From: Tamarix chinensis
Lineage: Eukaryota; Streptophyta; Magnoliopsida; Caryophyllales; Tamaricaceae
Direction: 5' to 3'
DNA length: 64,000 nt
NCBI GenBank assembly: GCA_030549775.1
Contig: CM060175.1
Span: 8,122,564 to 8,186,563 of the forward strand
A model generated the notes under the pieces. It was given only the letters and a program-made list of their open reading frames with translations, was not told the DNA's origin and made no database searches. This document shows positions 1-12,664 of this stretch, in pieces (the stretch's first letter is position 1; each line of letters begins with the position of its first letter). Made by a program: the position numbers and the translations under genes.

Positions 1-163
1 TATTTATCATGGCTCATATTTTGTTTTAATTTTGCCTTGTAATTGGTATAAGGATGGTCCATGGCGAGACTTATATTGATTATGGAAGTAACACCCATTC
101 ATGTTTGAATAGAATTTTCTACTTTAACAAAAAAATTCCATAGTAAGATTTGGGGGTGTTACA
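1..163 (+). mobile_element. 3' end of the 5' LTR of a Ty3/gypsy (Del/Tekay-type) element
   Basis: The segment ends in GGGGGTGTTACA, the usual end of large Tekay-type LTRs, and is followed after two bases by a tRNA-Met primer site. Bases 1-140 align with about 11915-12050 in the downstream LTR, including the shared GTAACACC box, which identifies the two as partner LTRs. The rest of this LTR lies left of the window, so its target duplication cannot be read. Confidence 0.8.
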
Positions 164-165
164 AG

Positions 166-178
166 TTGGTATCAATGC
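166..178 (+). other. Primer-binding site, initiator Met tRNA type
   Basis: TTGGTATCAATGC lies two bases after the LTR end and resembles TGGTATCAGAGC, the complement of the plant initiator methionine tRNA 3' end. Minus-strand DNA synthesis would start here. It confirms the plus orientation of the element. Confidence 0.75.
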
Positions 179-388
179 TTAGGTTCCGACTACCATGCTT
201 TGTTTTTAGAAAAAATTGGTTTCAAATGACACCCCATCTCATTTTCCAACGATTTTTTTGTATTTCAAAAATAGAAATTATATAAAATCCTATATTAAAT
301 TGTGAGGAATCAAAAATGGGTAGCCTAGGTGGCCTCTAAATATGATATGTGTGATAGGTGTTAGCAAACTGGAAAGATTTAGTCTAAT

Positions 389-1732
389 ATGCATTTTGTT
401 TTGCAAATAGCCGATAGCAACGATGAATGGACTAGTAGGAAACCTAGAGGAGGCTTTCAAGGCCTTCATGGAATTCGTACAACGTCAGCCTCAACAGCCA
501 CCCCCACCTCCACATCTTCCTCAAGAGGGCATTGGGGAGGATTAACTTCAAAGGGTCACTTGACACCACCCTCCACTCTATGCTGGCGAGGAGGACCTTG
601 TTATTTTGGAAGGGTGGATCCGAGATATAAACCATATCTTTGAGGTGATTGACTGTCCACTAGCTTTGAAGACAAGCATAGCAACATTCTTTCCCCATGG
701 AACTGCCTACACCTGGTAGGTAGGTTGTCATACTCAGGATGAGCTACCAATGTCCTAGGAGGATTTCAAGACGAAGATCCATACCAAGTTCAACCTAGAG
801 AGCCTCAAGAGAGACAAACTAAAGGAATTCATATATTACCCTAGGGAGGTATGATGGTGAGGTAGTACTATACCCAATTCACAAAGATATTGAGGTTTGT
901 ACCTATCATAGCGACCAACAAGCCAATAGTGATATACTAGTTTGAACAAGAGTTCCATTTCAACATCCATAGGATGATGGGTGCATTGGCCTTCCATGAT
1001 CTGGCCACCCTATATGAGTGAGCGTACATCGCTACCACTATTGTTTAGGAGTAGGCATCCATTCTGGGGAAGAGAAAGTTGGAGATGTAGGGTTCTGGAG
1101 GAAGGATCCAGCCCAGAGGGGGCAGACCAGGATTCTAATAGAGGGGTCCTGTCAAGAACCAAGAAACATCAAGGAGCTTTTCCTACCAAAGATGTGGTAC
1201 AAACCATCCAGGACGTAACTACGAGGGTATACCTATCCATCACTAACTTTGTGGCAAACCAAGTCATCAACCATTTGAGTGACAGTATTGGAGGAGTTTT
1301 TATCAGTCTTAGGGAGGCCAATTCTAGTAGAGGGGACATCGAGTGCCTTATCAATAGGCCTATCTGCAGTAAGCCTACTAGTTTTAGCAGAGGGTGCATG
1401 CCCTATCCGATACACAGACTAAAGAGACGAAGGGGAGACCATAAGGGTCTCACCCATTTCCTTAGAGGGGAGGACATGCCTGGGGTACAAAGCAATATTG
1501 AGGAGGATATCACAGAGGAAAGTTAGGCAAGTGTATGAACGTTATCAACCAAGTAGAGGCTAATTGGAAATTTGATATAGTCATAGGTATGTTTAACATC
1601 ATTTCCATGCCACTGCATGTACTATTCAATTTAGGTTCTTCTTTATCATTTGTATCTACTTTCTTTCTTTTTTTCTAGATATACCCTATCAATATCTACT
1701 AGTGTAGCTATATCTGTAATGTTTCCCTCGGG
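389..1732 (+). pseudogene. Decayed gag and protease of the Tekay-type element
   Basis: Frames with many stops read through a gypsy gag. A Gln/Pro-rich N-terminal stretch around 480-520 is followed by a capsid-like segment at about 590-850, with phrases such as EGWIRDINHIFEVIDCP. From about 1560 the translation reads MFNIISMPLHVLFNLGSSLSF, which matches the start of the gypsy aspartic protease. The catalytic DSG triplet has become NLG, so this copy is inactive. The frame is lost in several places. The protease is cut at 1732 by a solo LTR, and pol resumes at 5323. Confidence 0.7.
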
Positions 1733-2067
1733 TGTAATACCCTATTTTCAAAAACCTTAATTATAAATTAATAATCGTATAATTTGTTATAATTATTATT
1801 TTAGGAGGTTTAATATTAAAAGTATTATTATTTTTTGTATTATTTCAACGGTTTAAGTATAAATTTAATTAGGTTGAAATTTTGATAGAAATTATATTAT
1901 TTAATTTAATCCTAGTTCATACTTGTAAATCTTATCCTAAATTATTTTACCAATAATCATTTGATCTGTAATTCAAAAATAATTTTCTAAAAATTTATTC
2001 CCGATTATTTTACTCTTTCCGATCCTTTTTAAACCTATCCAAATTAAACCTAAAAATAAATAAACAA

Positions 2068-2900
2068 ATGTTTATCCTATCCTATTATTTTTTTCCCCTA
2101 CTCCACCCTTTGCCTTACCCCAATCCCCTCCCACAATCACTCTCCCTGTCTCCCTCATTGTCTAACTCCACTCAACCCACCCTCTGCCTTATATACATAT
2201 ACACACTACATACACTCATGGTACTCCCATCCCAATCCTCACATCCCGTTTCTTTTCGACACTATTCCCCCTAACCAAAAAACCTCCTACATTATTCAAT
2301 CCCCAGCGCAGCTCCTAACCTTCACCATCACCAACCTCCCAACCCCTTCCCTCTCTCTCTATTTTGTTTAAATTTTTCCAGTCCAGCTACCACCATTTCG
2401 TGTAACCCTAGCTTGGGCCTTCCCCGTCCAACCATCACCCCCATAACAACCTCCTCCTCTATACATTTTCTTCATCCAAAACCAAACCTACGTCGACCAT
2501 CCTCCTGTCCCTTACCCTGCCATTTTTGACCCTACACCTAGCAACCCCGACCGCACGCAGCACCCAACCCACCGCACCAGCCACCATTCTCCTCCTCCTA
2601 CAAAACCCGTCACCTAGCCTTACAACAACCACCTACCACTATCGACTACCAAGCCAACCCCCTTTGAACTATCACCCAGCCCTTACACCACCTTGCCTGC
2701 AACCAATTCCCTTTCTACGCTGCCAACCCCCACTCGAGCCACCACTACCGCCTACCATCGCTGATAGCACCACCCCCATTACCACCACTATAGCCAGCAA
2801 CCTTTCCCTTCTCCCCCTACACTCCAATCTAGCCACTGGACTAGCCCTTGTAGCCCTCCCCCGGTCCGTGCACTACTCACGCTGTGCGCATGCAGCGTGA
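2068..2900 (+). repeat. C-rich, G-poor tract inside the solo LTR
   Basis: About 830 bases made mainly of C, T and A with few G. The open frames in it are low-complexity Pro/Ser/Thr/Leu and are not credible genes. The same kind of tract lies near the 5' side of the LTR at 8520, and as a purine-rich tract in the reverse-oriented LTRs at about 30030-31200 and 44470-44980. It is therefore a regular part of these LTRs. Confidence 0.7.
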
Positions 2901-4319
2901 GTGAGTGTGTTTGATTTTAATAATGTTTTGGTATATATATTAAATTTAAGGGTATTTTGGTAATTTTTAATAAATAAATATTTTTATATTATAATTATTA
3001 TTCTACCTGATAGATATTAATTCAGTAATTTTGATATTACTTTTAGGTACGAAAGGTTGATTAGCGGGATCCGATAACTTTAGTAGAATACCACTATTTT
3101 TGTATTTTTGCGGGAATTCAGGTAACTGTTATACCCTACTAAAATTATAAATATTGTGTGATAACACATTAGGGTCTTGGTGTATGAAATATGTTAAATA
3201 TGATTTGTTACATTATAAGTATGTGTTAATTATTATTATCATAAAATAGGTAAAATAAGCATGTTATATGATGTAAATTATGTCGGGTAAAAAAGTATGA
3301 CTAACATGATTCTAATGATGGAAAAATTATTTGTATGATAATTAAGTATAATATAATACGTTGAGCGTGCTTAGATATAATTATGGAATAATTATTATGG
3401 TTGTGTACCCTAGGGGCAATTTAGTCATTTTTTTGTATTATGATATTTATCCTGAAAATTATGTCTAATATATATTAGCTATTGTTGAGTATGTGAATAT
3501 GTGTTTTGGATGAATTAAAGATGCGAAAAAGGATTTTATGCGCAAAATTATGTATAAGGGAAAAATGGTCATTTGACATATCTGATAATTTAAATCACAT
3601 AAGAAATAATTTATTGATGGTATTTTAGCCTTTTCATGACAAGTTAATAAATAAAATGAAATTAGTATTTAAATAGATAATAATATGTAAATTTTGGTCT
3701 CAAGGGTATTTTGGTCATTTTCGGCCTAAAGTGCCCAAATGTGAATAAGATGACCTTAATATATTTTAATGTTAGCCTCGATGTTGACCTTGATTATGGT
3801 TTTCTTGGATAATTGAAAATAAGCAAAAACGGTTAAGTAGGGGAATTGAATTTATCTGTATTGTACGCGATTTCGTAGTCACCTTAATAAAATACTAATA
3901 CTTAAAGTAAAAGACCTCAAGATCAAGAATGGTGGCTCCTCAGGGTTTGCTACTCTAAGGATGTGGTTTAGCCCATGGTTGATATTATGGATTTTTGTTG
4001 GTGTGCCTTAGTGCTCCAATCAGGCCCTACATCTTCCTCTATTCTATTTTGCAGACTAATAGGGGGTATGCATACTTATGGATTAGATGTCCTTATTGGT
4101 AAGGTGTCGTGTTACCTTTGTATACCAGTGCGACCAGGGTACCTTTGCATTCTTGGGTTGATAGTCGGTAGGATATTATGTTGTCTTATTGCACCGGTAT
4201 GATTGGAGTACCTTTGTGTCTTCAGGTTGATTAATCTCCCCTCGAAAAAGTAAATAAAAATGGAAATGATATGATATGATTTGACTAAAACAATGATTAT
4301 CAGATTACTGGATTAGTCA

Positions 4320-4478
4320 GTAGCAGCCTTCATGCCTACCTATAGTTTTGGTAGTAGACTTCGTGCCTACCTATAGTTTCGGTAGCATCCTTCATGCTTA
4401 CCTGTGGTTTCGGTAGCTGCCTTCATGCCTACCTGTAGTTTTTTGTGGTTTCGGTAGTAGCCTTTGTGCCTACCTATG
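4320..4478 (+). repeat. 31-bp minisatellite, five units
   Basis: Units begin GTAGCAGCCTTCATGCC and are spaced 31, 31, 31 and 41 bp apart. The fourth unit carries a 10-bp internal insertion (TTTTTTGTGG region) and the fifth is partial. It lies in the 3' half of the solo LTR. Confidence 0.85.
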
Positions 4479-5187
4479 TTGGTATTATGTCCGTAAGTAT
4501 ACTTATAATGTTACAGATTTTATTATGTTGTATATGTAAGTATACCTATGATGATATGGATCTTAGTATATTATACCTATGAACATACTTGTGATGTATG
4601 TAACTGGTTGGGATTTATGTTGAGACATGAATTATGCTGAAGTCAGGTTTTAATTATTGCTTTAGAGAATATCTCTAGGATGTTTATTGGTAAGTTCAGT
4701 TGTTTCAAATGAATGAATATGAGTAGTATGTGACCTTGATGGAATTTGATTATCTAAATGATTATTGTATCTGAATCATTATATGTATATGTATATGTAT
4801 TATACCATGTTAGTTGTATGATTTACATGTGTTCTATGCTATTTTATCATATTAGTTTGGTATAAAGGGTATCTCGGTACCGTTGTAATAAAGGGTTCAT
4901 TTTCGTGGGCCCCTACCTATTTAATGGGCTATGGACTTTGCAGGTCAGCCTCCGAGTTTAGTCAAATGCTATTAGTTCAGATTTGAGAGTGTAGGACTAT
5001 CTGGTGTCTCTATTGCTATCTTATTTTCGATTATATTTAGACCCTTATGTCCTTATGGAATTTCTCTCTTGAGTTTTGTAAACTGCTGATGTTTTTTTAA
5101 TTAGCACAGTATTTATCTAACGTTCTCTCTATTCTAATTTCTATAATCATGTTATTAATTTAAGTGGAGTAATGATTTTAGCCTTAG

Positions 5188-5247
5188 CACTTGGTATGAG
5201 AATGGTAGAGGAAACTGAACTTGTACCAAGTGTGGCAGTAACACCCT
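5188..5247 (+). other. Conserved LTR stem-loop followed by the GTAACACC box
   Basis: CACTTGGTA at 5188-5196 pairs perfectly with TACCAAGTG at 5224-5232 across a 27-base loop, followed directly by TGGCAGTAACACCC. Related stem-loops occur at 12532-12576 on this strand and at 22964-23008 and 26968-27013 on the other. The position, about 90 bases before the LTR 3' end, suggests a role in the transcript (R/U5), but no function is proven. Confidence 0.6.
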
Positions 5248-5322
5248 TCGTCTTTATTGTTTTAGCTTCCACGCTGAACTCTACTAATGAAATTTTTTCA
5301 TAGTAAATTTTAGGGTGCTATG

Positions 5323-8300
5323 TTGGGAGATAGAGTGGATTAAACTAGGCTCTACTCAGAAGTGGCCTTAGTGATAGGCAGGTTATACTCCCTAACAGAA
5401 TTGGTCCAGAAGGACCCATGATACTTTGATATCATACTAGAAAGTGACATTTTAGGGAGGTATTGAGTGGTGATAGACTATAAGTAGGAATGGGTGGTTT
5501 TGAGTGGATTGTAGGGTACTGGGGTTTCCTATAGGAATTAATAACCTAAGGCTACAATTAATGTTGTATTTCCCCACACGCTACACACATTGATGCAAAA
5601 AGGGCACCCTATTTACCTGTGTAGTGTTCATGAGTTGATTACTGATTTGGCAACCTTAGAGAACATTCTAGTTGCCTAAGACTTCCCCGATCTAATTTTG
5701 GAGGAGATACTAGGTATGATACCAGTGTGTGAGATTAAATTCACCATCGACCTAGTATTAGGGGAAGAACTTACATTCATCTAAGTGTGTCTCCATGATG
5801 AGACAAGAATGATGGGAGCATCCATTTGTGTATTGATTGCCTAGTCCTAAATAAATTGACAATACATTCGGGGCGCTTCTATTTTCTCAAAGATTGACCT
5901 GAGGTCAGGCTATAGCTAGTTGCACATTGCAGATGGAGATATTATAAAGATGGCCTTTAGGACAAGATATGGACATTATGAATTTACAATGATGCCTTTT
6001 GGGCTCACCAATGCACTTATCATCTTTATGAATTTGATGATGAGGATCTTTAGGCCATTCCTCGACTAATTTGTGATTGTGTTCATCGATGACATTTTGG
6101 TGTACTCTAAGGGTAAGGAGAAGCATGAGGAGCACCTATGCACCATCTTGTCTCTCCTTAGGGAACATAGGTTGTATGTTAAACTCTCTAAATGTGGATT
6201 CTAGCTTCAGGAGGTTGCCTTTTTGGGACATGTAATGTCAGTAGGAGGAGGATTCATGGATCTAGTGAAAATTAGTGGCAATTATAGAGTAGAAGGCGCC
6301 CATGAATGTTTGCAAGGTTTGTAGCTTCTTAGCTCTGGCCGGGTACTACTAGCACTTTGTTTAGAATTTCTCAAGGGTCACATAACCCTTGATAAATTAG
6401 TTGAAGAAGACCACCAAGTTTTAGTGGGATGACACCTGTTAAGGTGCATTTTATAAATTGAAAAAGCGCTTACTTATAACACTGATTTTTACTCTACCAC
6501 CGGGATCAGAAGGTTTTGAGGTCTACAATGGTGCGCCTAAACACATGTTAGGCTGTGTGTTGATGCAAAATGCTAAGGCGATTGCCTATGCTTCCTGCCA
6601 ACTGAAGCACCATGAATAGAACTACCCGACTCACAAGTTGGAATTGGTTATGGTTGTCTTCACACATAAAATATGGAGACATTGCTTGTATAGAATGTGA
6701 TGTAAATTTTTCATCGACTACAAGAGTTTCAAATATATGAATTGAATATGAGGCAAAGGAGATAGATTTAGCTGGTAAAGGACTATAACATTGAGTTAAC
6801 TTATGTCGAGGGTAAGATCAAAATTGTTATAAATGTTTTGAGTAGGAAGACATCACACTCTATGATTTCTTACATAGTGGCTAATTAGTTACTCGAGGAA
6901 CTAGGTGAGATGGGGGTAGAGCTGATTCAATAATGTGAACTAGAGATTCGAATGAGTGCCTTATTTATTACACTAATAGTTTTTAATGAGATTTGAGCTA
7001 GGCAGCTTGGAGATATTAAACTTGAGAGGATCCGACAGAAGACACACAAGATAGTTATGCTCAGGGTCTTTAGATATATGAGGATTATAGCATTTGCTAT
7101 AAGGGTAGTTGATGTGCACCTCAAAAATGAGCTGATCTAATCTGATGGATTTTGGAAGAAGGTTATTATACCTCCTCTTCCGTTCACTCAGGAGGGAATA
7201 TTGTATAAGGACCTTAAGCAGATCTATTAGTGGGCTCACATGAAATGAGAGGTAGTAGAGTTTAGAGCAAGATGTCTAACCTATTAGAAGATCAAGTTTG
7301 AGCACCACAAACCTATAGGGTTAGTTTAGTCTTAAAAGGTGCTAAGATGGAAATGAGACTCCAACTCCATGGATTTTGTAAGTGGACTACTGAGGACTCC
7401 TAGTGGATGTGACATGATATAGGTTATTATGGACAGATTGACTAAATCAATGGTTTTTGTAATGATGAAGTCAATCTGGAGCATGTATCAGTTGGCCAAT
7501 TCTTACATGAGCTTTGTGGTATGTAGGAAAGTGGTAGTAGGCTCTAGGCATGAAACTAAAAAATGAGTACCGCCTTTCACCTAGATACAGACGGCAAGAC
7601 TGAGAGGACAATCTAAACACTTGAGGATATTTTACGGGCTTGTGCTATGGATTTCCATGGTAGTTGAGAGGATTGCCTACATTTGTTGGAGTTTTCGTAT
7701 AGTAACAGTTATCATGCGAGCATAGGGATGGTACCCTTTGGGTCATTGTGTGGATGCAAGTGCTAAACACCCTTGTGTTGGAGTGAAATCAGCGAGACTA
7801 GTGTACTTGGGCTAGAGATGATTGAGTAGATGGCTAAATAGGTTTAGTTGATCTAAGACATGATGAGAGTGGCTCGAAGTTGTTAAAAGAATAACACGGA
7901 TCAGAGACATCGTAGTGACAGATTTGAGCTAGGGGACAAAGTTCTATTAAAAGTTTCACCCACCAAGGGAATGTAGAAATTTGGTAGGAAGGGCAAGTTG
8001 ATTCTAAGGTATATTGGTCTACACAAGATTATCAACAAAGTTAGCGAGGTTGCTTATCATTTGGTGATCCTGCCAGAACTAGCCTAAGTCCATAACATCT
8101 TCCACATCTTACAACTATAAAAGTACATTACAGATCCCTCCCACATGATCTGACCTTACAAGATCAAGCTCAATGACTCTATGTCCAAAGTGGAGAGGGT
8201 TTTGTGAATTCTTGACACCAAGGTATGCCAAACCTAGACAAGTTCAATTCCGCTCATGAAAATTCTTTGGAGTCATCATGGAGTAGAAGAAGAAACTTGA

Positions 8301-8400
8301 GAGATAGAGAAGGACATGTGTGAGATGCACCCTGAGCTCTTCATTATATGTGTGTTAGATTTCGGGATCAATTTCTTGTAAAAGGGTAATGTCTAGTAGC
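5323..8400 (+). pseudogene. Decayed Ty3/gypsy pol: RT, RNase H, integrase, C-terminal tail
   Basis: The translation is full of stops but keeps the domain order. RT runs about 5860-6240, with [20 protein letters not shown], the FIDDILVYS catalytic motif near 6080-6110 and LSKCGF...VAFLGHVMS. RNase H runs about 6430-6860 and ends in DYNIELTYVEGKI. Integrase runs about 6980-7900. A tail near 8160-8340 reads like the end of a chromovirus polyprotein (ILWSHHGVEEET). RT before RNase H before integrase fixes the Ty3/gypsy class, and the tail plus the long LTRs point to the Del/Tekay chromovirus clade. The copy is dead. Confidence 0.85.
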
Positions 8401-8734
8401 ACGATATCCTCTCCATTAGGGTTAACCACAAAAATCACCCTTCCTCGTATCCCCTTCTCTCCTTCCTAATCCTTGACTTATGACTTCGGGGACAAAGTAT
8501 TCTTCTAAGAGGGTAGTAATGTAATATCCCGAAATCTTATAAAATTTTAATTTTAATTTATGAACATTTCAATCTACCCTAATTTATAATATTTGTTTTA
8601 ATTAATTAATTATATTATTTTAACCTAACCTCAATCTTGGAAAATTTATAGGTAAAATTTTTATAATTACTAATACAAAAATCAGCCCTAGAAACCTAAA
8701 CACAAATCCTACACCTAAAATTTTCTTATTTCTT

Positions 8735-9720
8735 TTCTTTCCCTTTTTCTTCTTTCTTCTTCTGCTTCTTCTTCCTAAGATGCGCCACCCCCGACCTAGC
8801 TCTATTCTTCTCTCTTTTTTTCTTCCTTTCTCTACCCTGGGCAAGCCCAGGCCACTCCCCTTCTCTTTTTTTCTTTATTCTTTCCCTTTTCTTTTTTTTT
8901 CTTTTTTTTTCTTGATTCCCCACATGTTTTCTTCCTCATGCCTCCTTCCCTTTTTTTCTGCACCAAACAACCCCCTCAGCTATCCACACGTCCCTCTCTC
9001 CTTTCCCCTCTTGGTTATGCATGCTAGTCATGCCACTCTACTCCTGCCCTACACTTGACCCATATCCCTACACCTTGTCACTACCCCTTGTGTCCTGCAC
9101 CTACCCTGTAGCCCCCATCCTTCCTTCCTTACAACCATGTAAGCCAAGGTGCAGCTCCCCCTCCCTTGTCATCCTCCCCTCTCCCTTGACCTTCCATGCC
9201 TATTTATACCCTCGATCACTCCTTTATCCCTTCTCCCACCATTGAGTCTGTAACCCTGAGCCTCCCTTATTTTTCTCCCTATTATATCTTTACCAATCCT
9301 TTAGCATTGCTGCCACCTTCTGTTGCCCAGCCAACCTCCCTACCACCTCCCCTCCCTACTTGCACCATGTCAACACCCTATCGTGCCACCCATCTCCCCT
9401 TTTCTTCTCCCTTTCTCTTCTTCTATGCCTGAACTCACAGTTAGCTACACTACCACTGCCACTAGCCTTCTTCTCTCCCTCCTTGCCATGACCACACCAG
9501 AGCTACCCTACGTAAGCACCCCAATTGATGTAACCACCACAGCAAGCCCTCTCATAACCACCACCAACTCCATTCAGCCCTAGTACCACCACCACCTTGA
9601 CCCTAGTTGCCAACCCTCACCCACTCCTAAAAAATAGCCATCGTTACCTCTACCGTTGTAGCTGCCACCGTCATCATGCGCCACCTTACACAATTTTTCC
9701 CACTTTGATTACCTCCATTT
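8735..9720 (+). repeat. C/T-rich low-complexity tract of the 3' LTR
   Basis: Nearly 1 kb poor in G, with pyrimidine runs such as CTTTTTTTTTC near 8890. The open frames on both strands are low-complexity and are rejected as genes. It corresponds in position to 2068-2900 in the solo LTR. Confidence 0.65.
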
Positions 9721-11079
9721 CCTTTCCCCTCATTTAGTTTTCATTTAGGTCAAAGTCTTTTAAGAAAAATAGAAGAAAAAAAGTAAAAATTGTGTATGCC
9801 CTTCTTTCTATATTATTACGATGGTAGTCGACGAGGAAGCGTAGGTCTTGCATACTTAGAGACCGAATTCACTTCAGTAAGGATACAATCATAGATAGGG
9901 ATTTATTGTATTATAATATATGTATTTGATGTGTAGATGTGATGATGTGTGATGGCATGGTATGAAATGTTACGTAACTATGGTGTTGTAAATGTAATTT
10001 TGCTTGATAGTAGCATAAGCTAAGAGAGTTGTGTAGTTATGATTATGTTGATTTCAAGTATTTATATATAATCATGTCCATGACTTACATGGTATCATAC
10101 GTGTGGAAAGTTGAAGATTTCTTCATGTTGGCAGTCCTTTGACTTAGGAAAGGTAGAAATAGGGTTTCCAGTAACCTAGGAACATTTTGGTCAATATGAC
10201 TAAAAAGTGGCATATTGGATACTTTAGGGTGTCAATTGACACAAAATAGGTTAGGGATACAACAGGAGATAATTGCAGCAAAAATGGATGGTTTATGGTA
10301 AATATAAGAAGGGAAAATGCCATACATGTGATTAGTAAAACCTAGGGGGAAGTTATGATCACATGTGATAAAAGTGAGAGATTGATACTAGGAATTGAAT
10401 ATGAGGTAACTGATGGCATCTTGGGTTGCCATACAAATTTAGGAAGTAATTTGAGCTCTAGGGAAGGAGTTATGACCAAAATGTGAAATTAGGGTTTTCA
10501 GATTCTCCAATGAGGGGTAGATTATTATCCCATGTACAAAATGGGGGAGTTAGACCATAACCTTGGTACATGATGTTAAACATAACATTTTGGGAATTTA
10601 CATTAGATTTGGTAGTAGAAATAAGAATTAGGGTTTTGGAGGAGGTCTGAATGGGTAGATTATTTTCACAAGAGTAAGATATGGGAGGTAGGCTACAGTT
10701 TTTGATTTAATGGTCTTCAATAGCGTCCACACATGGGTATGGAATTTGAGGGCTAAACAAGAACTAGATAAGGGACTATGATAAGCATGATAAATTATGG
10801 TTTTAGAGGAGGCCCACATAGTAACCCTTGAGGTATGTTATTATCACATGTGCAATATGTAGGTAATAGACCATGACTCTTGAATTTGTGGTTACTAATA
10901 TCATGTTGAGATTTATTGGGAAAATTGGGACTAGAGGTGAACTAGAGGAGAGAATATGTTAGGGTTGTTTTGGGGTATGTACTGGGATAATGACTTGCAT
11001 AAGTATGTGTAAATAACTGTGTGATGACCTTAAAATAAATAAAGCATGAATAATACACTAATCACTCAAAGTGGAAGAT

Positions 11080-11460
11080 CACTTGAGTTAAGGCTAGTTG
11101 TACCTACCGATCCACAGGCTAGAACAATGGCTAGGAGCATCTTGCCTTAGAGGTGTACCTTATTAACATTCTACTGATTGAGAATAGTAGGGTCCCAAAA
11201 TAAAGTAAATTAAAACACTAAATTATCATAACTTTATGTAAGATAATAATATTTATAGTGGAAAACCACATGAGTCAGGACTGGTTGTACCTTGATTATC
11301 GATTTACCTATGAGAATAGTGGCTGAGATTGTTCTACCATAGGATTTTGCTATGATTACCAATCCATTGATAAAAATAATGTCTAGGAGCATTCTACCTT
11401 GGAGTTGTACTTTATTACCTTTCCATTAGTTGAGAATAATGGGATCCCTGAACCCTACCT
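11080..11460 (+). repeat. Degenerate LTR minisatellite (ACCGATCCAC...GGCTA...AATAGTGG units)
   Basis: Repeated phrases such as GTACCTACCGATCCACAGG, GAATAGTGGCT and TAGGAGCAT recur with spacing of roughly 50-90 bp. The core ACCGATCCACNGGCTATAAT matches, in reverse complement, the sharper 45-bp repeat at 27641-27985. The two are diverged copies of the same LTR-internal repeat. Confidence 0.55.
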
Positions 11461-12054
11461 GAATAAAATCATGAAAAATTCTTACTACACTATTATTGTA
11501 TAGTTTGGAGAATAATAAATAAGTCTGTAAGATTAACCTATATGCATATCATCTCTTATTATGGTATTATGAATTTATATGACCTTCTTGATTGCATTGT
11601 TTCCTTACTCAGTATGTACCATAATAATCATCCTTATTATAGATGTTATTCATACCCACAAGTTGAGACCCTTTCTGAGCCTGTGTAGGTAGATGAAGAT
11701 CCACTAGATGACTGCATTGCCTTTTATGCTCTGACTGGGGCAAAGTAATCATCTTATGCTAGGTTGGGGGTTGGAGAGATATGTTATCCGGTTGTTTTAA
11801 ATTAGTTTTTCTTCTGTATCATTTTCATCTGAAACATTTACTCATGTATTTTTGTTTCATTTTCGAAATGAGCATCTAAACTCTTACTTATGTTATGGAA
11901 TTCCTTGTTCTATATTTATCAGGGATTGCAGATTGTTTTAATTTTTCCTTGTAATTGGTATAAGGATGGTTCATGGACAAACTTATATTAATTATGGCGG
12001 TAACACCTATTCATGTTTAAATAGCATTTTCCACTGCAATAAAAATTTTCACCG

Positions 12055-12664
12055 GCATGAGAAGCATGTGGTCTTGGCAATATTTCTTTATTTGATGTTG
12101 TTATCGTATTTTAGTCATCACATGTATATTTTAGTACTTTATACCATGTTCTAACGTGATGCCTTCTATGTGTTCCATGTGATATTTTCTTGTTTATTTT
12201 TATATAGTGAGTTACTTAGTATCATTATATTGATGGGTTATATTTCATGGAGCCTTACTCATTTAAAGAGGATTTTTTACTTTGCAAATTAGCTTGTGAG
12301 ATCAGTTGAAGGCTAGTATTGTGGGTTAAGAGTTATGATTGTTTTATGTCCTATTTAGTGTCTTTAATCCACGTGTTATTAGGCTCTTATGTCCTTTTGT
12401 ATTTCCTCTCATTTAGATTTGGTAACCGTTGACCTTTTTTTATTAGAGTGATATTAATTTGCTTTAAAATATCTATTTTTGTTCTTATAATTGTGTTATT
12501 AATTTAAATAGAGTAACATTTTTAGCCTTAGCACTTGGTATGAGAATGATAGAGGAAATAAAACTTATACCAAGTGTAGTGCTAACACCTTTTTTTTACT
12601 AATTTAGCTTCCACAATTAACTATATAAATGAAATGTTCAAGTCTTAAAAATGGGCGTGTTACA
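12055..12664 (+). mobile_element. 3' end of another Tekay-type LTR fused to the 3' LTR
   Basis: This segment aligns with about 4790-5322 of the solo LTR, including the 10-bp stem (CACTTGGTAT at 12532-12541 with ATACCAAGTG at 12567-12576) and the final GGGCGTGTTACA. It joins the preceding LTR in the middle of the latter's end region. This suggests illegitimate recombination between LTRs rather than a clean insertion. Confidence 0.65.

Larger units (their letters stand above)
1733..5322 (+). mobile_element. Solo Tekay-type LTR (3.6 kb) inserted in the protease/pol region
   Basis: It starts TGTAATACCC and ends GGGTGCTATG, a diverged form of GGGTGTTACA. The five bases before it (TCGGG) and after it (TTGGG) match at four of five positions, as expected for an aged target duplication. 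Gag-pol coding stops at its left edge and resumes at its right edge. No internal domain or second LTR is present, so it is a solo LTR left by LTR-LTR recombination. From left to right it holds a C/T-rich tract (2068-2900), a 31-bp tandem repeat (4320-4478), and the conserved stem-loop plus GTAACACC box (5188-5247). Confidence 0.8.
8520..12054 (+). mobile_element. 3' LTR of the Tekay-type element (end rearranged)
   Basis: It starts TGTAATATCCCG just after a degenerate purine stretch (AAGAGGGTAGTAA) that stands where the polypurine tract should be. About 11915-12050 aligns with bases 1-140 of the window, so it partners the 5' LTR there. The expected GGGTGTTACA end is missing. Near 12055 the sequence changes to the 3' part of another LTR. 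It holds a C/T-rich tract (8735-9700) and loose tandem repeats near 11080-11460. Confidence 0.75.

Noticed and set aside
8620..9583. Open frames in the C/T-rich tract (Lys/Arg-rich on minus, Pro/Ser-rich on plus)
   Set aside because: Low-complexity shadows of an LTR tract. The equivalent region in other LTRs is not conserved at protein level.
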